A DNA stretch of 64,000 bases from an uncultured Christensenella sp. (GTDB lineage: Bacteria > Bacillota > Clostridia > Christensenellales > Borkfalkiaceae), in NCBI GenBank assembly GCA_910585685.1, contig CAJUEO010000005.1, positions 62,001 to 126,000 of the forward strand. The letters run 5' to 3'. Positions 57,115-64,000 of the stretch are shown one piece after another. A program made the translations under genes and the position numbers. Positions within the stretch are counted from its first letter, which is position 1. Each line of letters begins with the position of its first letter. Below the pieces are notes generated by a model. That model was not told the DNA's origin and ran no database searches. It worked only from the letters and a program-made list of their open reading frames with translations.

Positions 57115-60100
57115 TTATTTGTTGGTTCTCTTCTTCAAAACAAGCATTATAACTGCACCGGCAAGAGCAACCGAAACAAGAGCCATCGTGCTTCCGAGAG
57201 CTACGGAGCTTCCGCAACCGCCTTCGGCACTTGCCTTTTCGAGGTCGGCAATTTTAGCGTTAGCCTCTTCAAGAGCCTTTTTAAGTTCTTCAAGTTCTGC
57301 CTTGAGAGCCGCGTCGCCGTCGCTTGCTTCTTTCTTAGCTGCTTCGAGAGCCGTGTTAGCTGCTTCGAGAGCCGTCTCCAACTCTGCCAACTTGCCGTTA
57401 GCTTCGGTGTTTGCGCTCTGAAGCGTCTTTATGTCGTTCTGTAAGCTTGTTATAGTCGTCTGCAAGCCGTTAATTGTGGTCTGCAAATTGCTTATAGTTC
57501 CGTTAGCCGTACCGAGGTCGCTAGTAAGCTTATCAAGCTTGGAAGCCAAGTCGTTTACAGCTTCGGTAAGAGCACTTACCTGCTCGTCTACCGTCTTATC
57601 TACATAGTTGATAGTTACGGTCTTGCTCTGTCCGAGATACTTGCCGTTAGCGTTCTTTACGGATACAGTAAGCTGCCAAGTTGCAGTACCGTCTTCGTTA
57701 ACTTTAGCGTCGGCAGGAATGTTTACTGTTGCAACGCTGCCGTTGATTTTAGCATAGCCGTTGGGTAAATCAGCGGGCAGAGGTTTAGGATTTGTGTGGT
57801 GAATTGTCTGCGTGTCGCTGGGAGTAATTTCGTAGGTAAGACCTGTGAATTGATTTTTATAAACATCGCTTGCAAAGTCAAGCTTAAGTTCCTTGTCCTT
57901 AAATACCGTGTAGCTGTCGTTGAGTTCAACCGTATCGGTGTAGTTTACGAGTTTGGACATATTGCATGACCAAAGCGTTGCATACGAAATGTTGCGAGCT
58001 GCGTTTCTGAGTGCGGTTACGGTAGTAGCCGTGTAGACGTTTGCAGCACCGATATCCTTATTATTTACAAGCGGAGTAATCTGCTGAGTCATTGCAAGCG
58101 ACAAATCGTTTCCTGCACGAATCATTCTTGTCTGATCCATATATCCGCCGTTGAACCAGTCGGTAACGACAAAGCCCTTGAAGCCCCATTCCTCTCTGAG
58201 AACGGTAGTAAGGAGAGCATAGTTGGAACCTGCCCATTCATAGCCCACTCTGTTGAAAGCGGACATTATGCCGAGCGCGCCCTTGTGACCGTTGTAATCT
58301 GCGCTCCAAACGTTGCTTGTCGAATCAACGTCGATAGCAAGCTGGAATGCTTTGAGGTAAATTTCACGCATAGCCTGCTCTGTTGCGAACGTAGTTACGC
58401 CGTTACGGTCGGTTTCCTGATCGTTCAACGCGAAGTGTTTAAGGAAGGGGAATACGCCCTTGGACTGCATACCCTTTGTAACGTAAGCCGCGGTAATGCC
58501 GGTAAGGAATGCGTCCTCGGAATAGTACTCGAAGTTACGTCCCGAGAAGGGAGTTCTGTGAATGTTTACGCCGGGTCCGTAGAGTCCGTTATAGCCCATC
58601 CAAGCGCCCTCTTCACCAATCATCGCACCCTGTTTTTCCATAAGCTCTTTATTGAAAGTAGCGGCAACAATGTTGGGAGATACATAGTAGCATCTAGCCG
58701 AACCGTGATTGGGTTCTTGACCAACGAATCCGAAAGGACCGTCGGGGTGAATACCTTCGGGAATACCGAGCGCATCTATGGCAATCGATCTGAATTTGCC
58801 GAATTCAACCATTTCGGTCATCTGTTTAAGAGTAAACTGGTCAAGGAATTTTTCCCACTGTTCGTTTTCGGTGCCGTCCTCATTCCAAGGGTCGATACCT
58901 TTGAGGTCCATAAGGCGGATAATTCCCTCTTCTTTACCCGTCAATTCCGTTTCGGCATATTTAGGCATATCTTCGGCAGCTACGTACCAGGGTTTGCCTT
59001 TGTCGTACTCGGACGCGTCGGGATCCGCCAAGGTGTTTACGTTCCAGTTTTGAGTTCTAAGATAGTTAGACGTAGGTACGCCGACAGACCTATCCTTCTC
59101 GGAAAGAGGCTGAGGGAAGGTGCCTTCGAAGTCGTTTCTCGACATTTCCGTAATTCCTCTACCCTCGATACCTTTGGATACGTCGTCGAACTGGTTGTCG
59201 TTTTTGTCTGCCGTACCGTCGACATCCATTTCATATGTGATACCTGCGGCAAGATTTTTCGTACCCTTATTTGCAGTATTGTTGTACCAGCCATGCGAGT
59301 TGCTGCCGACATAGAAGTTATAGTCGCCTGCATCAAGCTCGTAGCACTTATAGCCGTTGCCGTTAAGGTCGTTCCAGTCGTATGAAGCCATAGATTTTAC
59401 GGGGATGCTGAGCGTAACAACCTCTGATTCACCTGCGGCAAGTAATCCCGTCTTAGCAAAATCACCGAGCTCAACGTGCGATTTTTCGATTTTGCCTGCG
59501 GTATAGGGTGCGGAGTAATAGAGCTGAACTACTTCCTTGCCGGCTTTATTACCTTTGTTGGTAACTTTAACGGTTGCAGTGATGGTGCCGTCCTTGGTAA
59601 GCTCGCCCGTAAGCGCAAATTCACTGTACTCGAAAGTCGTGTAGGAAAGTCCGTAGCCGAAAGGATACAATACGTTGTCGTTATACCACTTGTCGGCAAC
59701 TGCACCCGTCTTTTTATCCTCCTCGTAAGCTCTCGTTTCATAGTACTTGTAGCCTACATAGATACCCTCTTCGTAAACTACCGTATTACCGGGAGCCGTG
59801 TAAGTCACATTGCCGTCGTCGTCTTCGGTGGGAAGAAGCAGTGCGTTACCTGCGGGAGAAATTAATGCGCCCGACGACGAGTTATCGTTTTCATACTTAG
59901 CCGATACGCCGTTGTTACCGAAGTTCTGAACTGCGGGAATCTTCTTGAAATCCTTACCCCAAGCGTCGACAGTTCTGCCGGAAGGGTTGATATCTCCCTT
60001 CAAAATTTTGCCGAGAGCGTCAAAACCGGTAGTGCCGGGAAGTCCCGTCCAAAGAATGGAGTCTATCTTGTTGTATTCTGCGTCTGCAAATTCAAGGGGT

Positions 60101-60840
60101 GCGGAAGAGTTTACCAATACAACCACCTTGCCGTCTGCGCCGACAGTATCTCTTGCAAGTTTGATAAGCGCTTTTTCGTTGTCGTCAAGCATAAGGTAAT
60201 GCTGACCTTCGGTAGTTGCTCTGCCGTCGATAGAAGCAGCATTATATGTATGGGTTACGTCGTAACCCTCGCCGCCCGTTCTCGAAAGCATAACGACAGC
60301 CGCGTCCTTATATGTGCCGAAATCCTTTTTAGCTTCGTTATCATAGCTTGCCATCGGAGTTTCGCCCGTAGCCATATCGGTAGTACCGTAGGAATAGTTG
60401 GGTCTGCCGTTACCGGAACGAGCATTGTCCTTGTAGAACGCCCTGAGCGAAGGGTTAATCTTGAATCCGGCATCTTCCATAGACTTATAAGCCGATACAA
60501 CGCCCTCGGAAGCAGTGCTGAACGATGACGAACCCGAACCGCCGTAGACGGGGTTTTCCCAGTTTTTACCGAAAAGGCTTACTTTGGCGCCGTTTCCCAA
60601 AGGAAGAACACCGTCCTCGTTTTTGAGAAGGGTAAAGCCCTCGCCGGCAAGCTCTTTGCTGAGCTCGTTAGCTTTGTTCAATGAATCCTGACGGCTTTTG
60701 GTTTCAAGCTCGTAAGCGTAACCCTCATAGCCGTCGGTCGCAGCATGAGCGCTGAACGTAGCTACGTTTACAGCGGTAAGCATGCATACAGCGGCAAGCA
60801 CCGTGCAACCAACAGGTTTCAAAATTTTAGTTTTTGCCAT
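57115..60840 (-). CDS. Secreted GH3 enzyme with coiled-coil stalk and C-terminal GGCGS/TM anchor
   Basis: 1,241 residues, ATG at 60840 behind TTGGAGG. The signal peptide probably ends at SAHA-A. Sandwich domain (GEGFTLLKNEDGVLPL, SLFGKNWENPVYGGSGSSS), FnIII (VLYPFGYGLSYTTFEY) and barrel follow (HPDGPFGFVG, KHFALNDQETDRNG, nucleophile Asp in GFKGFVVTDWFNG). After the barrel come a ~130-residue beta region and a coiled coil of ~120 residues (about 1085-1205; LTEAVNDLASKLDKLTSDLG, LAELETALEAANTALEAAKK). Then comes EGGCGSS, a membrane helix and KKRTNK. The coiled coil would form a stalk lifting the enzyme off the membrane. It heads the second three-gene module, which is like the first but has the stalk in place of the Ig domain. 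Confidence 0.92.
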   Translation of the reverse strand: MAKTKILKPVGCTVLAAVCMLTAVNVATFSAHAATDGYEGYAYELETKSRQDSLNKANELSKELAGEGFTLLKNEDGVLPLGNGAKVSLFGKNWENPVYGGSGSSSFSTASEGVVSAYKSMEDAGFKINPSLRAFYKDNARSGNGRPNYSYGTTDMATGETPMASYDNEAKKDFGTYKDAAVVMLSRTGGEGYDVTHTYNAASIDGRATTEGQHYLMLDDNEKALIKLARDTVGADGKVVVLVNSSAPLEFADAEYNKIDSILWTGLPGTTGFDALGKILKGDINPSGRTVDAWGKDFKKIPAVQNFGNNGVSAKYENDNSSSGALISPAGNALLLPTEDDDGNVTYTAPGNTVVYEEGIYVGYKYYETRAYEEDKKTGAVADKWYNDNVLYPFGYGLSYTTFEYSEFALTGELTKDGTITATVKVTNKGNKAGKEVVQLYYSAPYTAGKIEKSHVELGDFAKTGLLAAGESEVVTLSIPVKSMASYDWNDLNGNGYKCYELDAGDYNFYVGSNSHGWYNNTANKGTKNLAAGITYEMDVDGTADKNDNQFDDVSKGIEGRGITEMSRNDFEGTFPQPLSEKDRSVGVPTSNYLRTQNWNVNTLADPDASEYDKGKPWYVAAEDMPKYAETELTGKEEGIIRLMDLKGIDPWNEDGTENEQWEKFLDQFTLKQMTEMVEFGKFRSIAIDALGIPEGIHPDGPFGFVGQEPNHGSARCYYVSPNIVAATFNKELMEKQGAMIGEEGAWMGYNGLYGPGVNIHRTPFSGRNFEYYSEDAFLTGITAAYVTKGMQSKGVFPFLKHFALNDQETDRNGVTTFATEQAMREIYLKAFQLAIDVDSTSNVWSADYNGHKGALGIMSAFNRVGYEWAGSNYALLTTVLREEWGFKGFVVTDWFNGGYMDQTRMIRAGNDLSLAMTQQITPLVNNKDIGAANVYTATTVTALRNAARNISYATLWSCNMSKLVNYTDTVELNDSYTVFKDKELKLDFASDVYKNQFTGLTYEITPSDTQTIHHTNPKPLPADLPNGYAKINGSVATVNIPADAKVNEDGTATWQLTVSVKNANGKYLGQSKTVTINYVDKTVDEQVSALTEAVNDLASKLDKLTSDLGTANGTISNLQTTINGLQTTITSLQNDIKTLQSANTEANGKLAELETALEAANTALEAAKKEASDGDAALKAELEELKKALEEANAKIADLEKASAEGGCGSSVALGSTMALVSVALAGAVIMLVLKKRTNK

Positions 60841-60902
60841 TTTTTTCCTCCAATTTTTAATTTACTTTCTTGTTTTTCCTGCGCTTTTGTGTAAATTCTG
60901 AT

Positions 60903-60930
60903 AGAATATCACAAAAAAAGCATTGTACAA
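60903..60930 (-). promoter_or_regulatory. Candidate promoter of the second GH3 module
   Basis: On the minus strand TTGTAC (60930-60925), 16 bp, TATTCT (60908-60903), with a leader of ~55 bases ending in GGAGG. Confidence 0.55.
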
Positions 60931-61007
60931 ACATAATAGTAAATAAAAAAATAAATTCAATACTTGCGACACATTTAGTAAAAAAAACGGCACTTTCGGA
61001 GAAAAAT

Positions 61008-61037
61008 AAAATTCCGCAATAAAAATCACGGAATTTT
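61008..61037 (-). terminator. Terminator after the LRR/SGNH lipoprotein gene
   Basis: A 9-bp stem AAAATTCCG/CGGAATTTT with a 12-base loop just past the stop at 61042, followed by ATTTTTC on the minus strand. Confidence 0.6.
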
Positions 61038-61041
61038 TACT

Positions 61042-63198
61042 CTATAAATACTGTCCTATGCGTTGAATCACGTCCTCTGTAAACAACTTTGCGCCCTCGG
61101 TAGAAAGGTGGTAATTTGTGTCAAAAAAGTATTTTGCTTGCATAACCGCCGCCGAGAAAGGCATAAACATCTCTATCGGCGTTTTGAAAAAGGCAAACTC
61201 CTTTTTCAAATAGTTTTCAAGCTCTACGCCCGAGCTGTATGACAGTCCGTCCAAATTGGTGGGACCGTAGCCGAACAGCACATCTATACCTTTGTCCGTA
61301 AACCGACGGTAGCAACTGTCGAGTTTTTCAACAGCCTTATAGCCCGTTAAGTCGGCAATCTGAACAAGGTTGTACCTTTCACCCTCGTTGTCAAATCCGC
61401 CGTCGCGGTATTTTATATAGTCCCCGTATGCGTCCGAATAGGTTATCTCGTCCTCATAGCTCTGCGGCACATATCCGCTTGCCGAAAGCAGGGTTTGTCG
61501 GCTTGAAATATACTCGGCAAACGCCGCCCAAACCTTTGTATATCTTGTCCAATCGAGCCGCGATATCAAATCATAGTTGGCTTCAAGAGTTGTAAAAACT
61601 CGGGCGTCACAGTCGGCGTTACATAAAAATTGATAAATCGAGGTGGGCTCGGGCATGTGCACAAGCACGTCACCGCCGCTCATACAGCTCAAAAGCAAAT
61701 CAAGCTGATAAAGCGCGCAGGTGCCGCCAATTACGCCCGTATTGAACGCGGAATATTTATTGTAGACCTCTCCTACCTCGCGCGCGTTGACCCCGTACCA
61801 TATCGAGCAGCCGGCAAAGAATACAAGTTTCGGCTTTTGCGATTTGTCGTTTATGAGCAACTCTATCTTGTTCGCGAGCTGTCCGTTTTCCGTAGTGACG
61901 TATAGCGGCACGCTCGAAGCGTTGAGATTGATTGTAGTTATCTGCGGATTGTAGCCGAATGAATTTTCGTAAACGCTCTTCAATCCGTCCGAAAGCGTAA
62001 TATCTTTGAGCGCGTTGCAGTTATAAAACGCCGCTTCCCCGATAAATTGCAGGGTGTGCGGCAGAGTAACTTTTCTAAGCGTGGATATGCTGTAAAACGC
62101 ATTTTTCATTATTCCGCCAACTTCTATCCCGTCGATTTTGTCGGGAACGGTTACAGAGTTAGCCGCGCCGCTGTATGAAGTTATTATCGCAACCGCGTTT
62201 TCCCGTTCGTCTGTCTTTAAGTTTTCAAGGCTTTCGGGCTGTTGACTGTCGTAAAGTTTTTTTACGTCATCTCTTGCAACCAGCTCGTAACCGAAATGCG
62301 TGTGCGGTGAATGCTTGCTCCACTCGGCGTACAAAGTGCATAGCTTTCCGTTTTGTACCTCCGCGCGGCTGCCGAGACCTATGTGCGTTCCGCTTGCGTC
62401 ACTCTTCGTGTTCCAACCGATTAAATTGTAGCCCTCGCGGCTTATTGTGCCAGCACCCAAGTGTGTGTTGGGGCGGTTGCGCGAAGTGGGAATGTAGCCG
62501 ACCGAGTACGAGCCGCCCTCTGACCCGTCGTTAAAGCTGCCGCCGTTGAGGTCGTATTTTATGCGCCTTGACCCGACGTTTATAATATATTCCTTTCCGA
62601 AAGCGACCGCCTCGATATTCAAAGACGTTGCGCCCTCTATGCCTTTTAAGGTTAAAGTTACCTTTCGCTTGCCGTCAACCGGCATCGAATCGCTGCCGCG
62701 CTCGTCATAACGCACGTTTTCCTTTATTCCGCCGAAAGTGTAGTCATTGTCAAAATACAGCTCGAACTTTGCAACGCCGCGCTCGGTTATTTTTGTGTAC
62801 TCGTCGCACTCGTAAAACGCGCTTTTATTTATTGTAACCGTGTTTGCCGTCTGTGTCTTTTGCATTTCAAGCTCGACGTTGGCGGAATAGCGCACGTTAT
62901 TCAAAGTAAGCGCAATTTGTCTTTCCCCGTTTTCGTCGGGGTCGCTCTCGGGGGACAAGGTATAGTCCGCATAGTCGACGCTTGCCACTTCGTAGCCGTT
63001 TGCAAGCGTCATTTCGAAAGTATGGCTGTCACCCTTTTTTACTTCGGCTGTCGGCTGCGAGCATCTGAACCCCACCCCGTCGCTCAAAACTATCTTGCAA
63101 AAAATTTCCCTGTCGGCTGGATTTGTAACCGTACAGCCCGAAGCGGTAATAATACATAGCGCGACAACGACGGCAAAAATTTTAATTATTTTTTTCAT
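61042..63198 (-). CDS. Lipoprotein with InlB-type repeat, BspA-like LRRs and a C-terminal SGNH-hydrolase-like domain
   Basis: 718 residues from ATG 63198 (a TTG five codons earlier overlaps the upstream gene and lacks support). Lipobox TASGC (Cys21). Residues ~25-225 are beta repeats. Next is a Listeria-Bacteroides (Flg_new/InlB B) repeat (KYDLNGGSFNDGS ... GYNLIGWNTKSDASGT), then BspA-like LRR units (AFYSISTLRKVTLPHTLQFI, AFYNCNALKDITLSDGLKSV). The C-terminal ~280 residues resemble an SGNH esterase: a block-I-like VFFAGCSIWYG keeps the serine but has Cys in place of Asp before it. The end DTNYHLSTEGAKLF supplies the Asp/His pair. It may deacetylate surface or dietary glycans, which would suit the GH3 locus; catalytic competence is uncertain. 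It follows the similar upstream gene by four bases. Confidence 0.78.
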   Translation of the reverse strand: MKKIIKIFAVVVALCIITASGCTVTNPADREIFCKIVLSDGVGFRCSQPTAEVKKGDSHTFEMTLANGYEVASVDYADYTLSPESDPDENGERQIALTLNNVRYSANVELEMQKTQTANTVTINKSAFYECDEYTKITERGVAKFELYFDNDYTFGGIKENVRYDERGSDSMPVDGKRKVTLTLKGIEGATSLNIEAVAFGKEYIINVGSRRIKYDLNGGSFNDGSEGGSYSVGYIPTSRNRPNTHLGAGTISREGYNLIGWNTKSDASGTHIGLGSRAEVQNGKLCTLYAEWSKHSPHTHFGYELVARDDVKKLYDSQQPESLENLKTDERENAVAIITSYSGAANSVTVPDKIDGIEVGGIMKNAFYSISTLRKVTLPHTLQFIGEAAFYNCNALKDITLSDGLKSVYENSFGYNPQITTINLNASSVPLYVTTENGQLANKIELLINDKSQKPKLVFFAGCSIWYGVNAREVGEVYNKYSAFNTGVIGGTCALYQLDLLLSCMSGGDVLVHMPEPTSIYQFLCNADCDARVFTTLEANYDLISRLDWTRYTKVWAAFAEYISSRQTLLSASGYVPQSYEDEITYSDAYGDYIKYRDGGFDNEGERYNLVQIADLTGYKAVEKLDSCYRRFTDKGIDVLFGYGPTNLDGLSYSSGVELENYLKKEFAFFKTPIEMFMPFSAAVMQAKYFFDTNYHLSTEGAKLFTEDVIQRIGQYL

Positions 63199-63202
63199 AG
63201 CT

Positions 63203-64000
63203 TTAATAAGCAACCATTAAGTTGGCATACCTTGCCCAGAAATAGTCTGTCGCGTATGCCGAAAGTAAGCTGCTTTCGATATATATTTTACAGTTTGGCG
63301 CACCGTCGAAAAGTCCGCCGTACACGGCGCAGACCGAGGGTTTTTCTCCCTTTGCAACGTACAGCCTTTTAAGCGAAGTGCAGCCGTTAAAGCTTGAATC
63401 CGCAATGCTTCTGATATTTTTTTGTAAATTTATACGCTCGATTACGGTATTGCCCGAAAACGCGCTTGCACTCAAAGCCGTAACGCGCTTGCCGTTAAAC
63501 GACGTGGGAATCGTAAGCTCGGTGCGCGCCCTGCCCTTTTGGGTAAGTCCTGTAACAGTAAGCCTTCCGTCCGTTTCCGAATACTCGAAACAGTCGGCGT
63601 CGGCGTCGTTGCCGTCGACTATTTCCCCGTCGGGCAACTGCGGCTTTTCGGGAATTTCTATCTGCGTTTCGGAACTGTCTTTTAAGTATGCCTTTAAATG
63701 TTTGACAAGGTTTCTCGTATATACCACCGCACCCGACGAGTTGCAGTGCACGTTGTTGTCGTAAAACCATTCCTTTTCCATAATATAATTATACGGACTG
63801 CCCAACAGTTCAAGCCCCGTCACTTCGGACACATAGTCGTAGAACTTGTCAATGTCTTCCGCCGTAGTATCGGGAGAAATTGCCGAAGCGTTCACGGGAA
63901 CAAATCCGAACAAAAGTGTTGCGCCCTTTTTTGTTATAAACTCGCAATACTCTCTGACGTAGTCGGCAAAATCCTTTGAAAACACCGCTCTGTCGTATGA
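63203..64000 (-). CDS. SGNH-like domain plus BspA-like LRR protein, 5' part outside window
   Basis: The frame is open to the right edge (reading SYDRAVFSKDF at the border), so the N-terminus is missing. The visible ~265 residues begin inside an SGNH-hydrolase-like domain (GATLLFGFVPVNASAI) whose block V reads FYDNNVHCNSSGAVVYTRNL, giving the catalytic Asp and His. A polar linker follows (EIPEKPQLPDGEIVDGND), then BspA-like LRRs (RTELTIPTSFNGKRVTALSASAFSGNTVIERINL; SIADSSFNGCTSLKRLYV). The domain order is reversed relative to the downstream protein at 61042-63198, where LRRs precede the SGNH-like part. The two genes are four bases apart and probably co-transcribed. Confidence 0.78.
   Translation of the reverse strand, partial: SYDRAVFSKDFADYVREYCEFITKKGATLLFGFVPVNASAISPDTTAEDIDKFYDYVSEVTGLELLGSPYNYIMEKEWFYDNNVHCNSSGAVVYTRNLVKHLKAYLKDSSETQIEIPEKPQLPDGEIVDGNDADADCFEYSETDGRLTVTGLTQKGRARTELTIPTSFNGKRVTALSASAFSGNTVIERINLQKNIRSIADSSFNGCTSLKRLYVAKGEKPSVCAVYGGLFDGAPNCKIYIESSLLSAYATDYFWARYANLMVAY

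Overview
The window looks like a chromosome segment of an anaerobic, single-membrane, carbohydrate-degrading member of the Bacillota (Clostridia), probably an uncultured gut lineage. The signs are consensus TTGACA-17-TATAAT promoters, strong GGAGG ribosome sites, lipoproteins with lipobox signals, an AgrC/LytTR-type two-component pair, tandem YitT proteins, and an Rrf2-controlled nifS-nifU operon. I saw no rRNA, tRNA, CRISPR array, transposase or prophage. Almost every gene is on the minus strand.

Region 1 (1-8.5 kb) holds the 5' part of a secreted GH3 enzyme, a small XRE-repressor switch controlling two tiny proteins (one a 38-residue zinc ribbon), a ZIP metal transporter, a 996-residue collagen-like/beta-helix lipoprotein and a cytoplasmic GH43 enzyme. 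Region 2 (8.5-18.5 kb) is housekeeping: a Ca2+-type P-ATPase, nifU, nifS, an IscR-like Rrf2 regulator coupled to quinolinate synthase NadA, then glgB and an alpha-amylase-family enzyme. Region 3 (18.7-21.4 kb) is two YitT paralogs on the plus strand and a second XRE switch with a divergent small protein.

Region 4 (21.5-42.2 kb) is the standout. Ten minus-strand genes lie in one tight operon (junctions overlap or are at most 31 bp) behind a consensus promoter. In order of transcription they encode an Hsp70-like ATPase, an SNF2-type helicase with a cysteine-rich tail, a zinc-ribbon protein, a five-TM protein with MBG-like extracellular repeats, a zinc-ribbon/Sel1-like protein, a long coiled-coil protein, an HExxH metallopeptidase, a 1,491-residue SF1 helicase with a Vsr-like nuclease end, a helical protein with an ESCRT-III-like look, and a Vps4/katanin-class AAA ATPase with a helical, MIT-like N-terminus. 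I match it to no named system. A DNA- or chromatin-directed defence or remodelling machine is the best inference.

Region 5 (42.4-60.8 kb) is a beta-glycoside utilisation locus. A three-gene module (secreted GH3 with a C-terminal GGCGS/TM anchor, CBM-like lipoprotein, GH3 with a TM at each end) occurs twice, on either side of a LytTR response regulator and GHKL sensor kinase. All GH3 proteins here have the swapped domain order (C-domain, FnIII, then TIM barrel). Region 6 (61-64 kb) holds two secreted proteins combining BspA-like leucine-rich repeats with SGNH-hydrolase-like domains; the second runs off the window. A short motif, ATATTACGGGGG, recurs exactly four times, always on the minus strand, inside and between genes.
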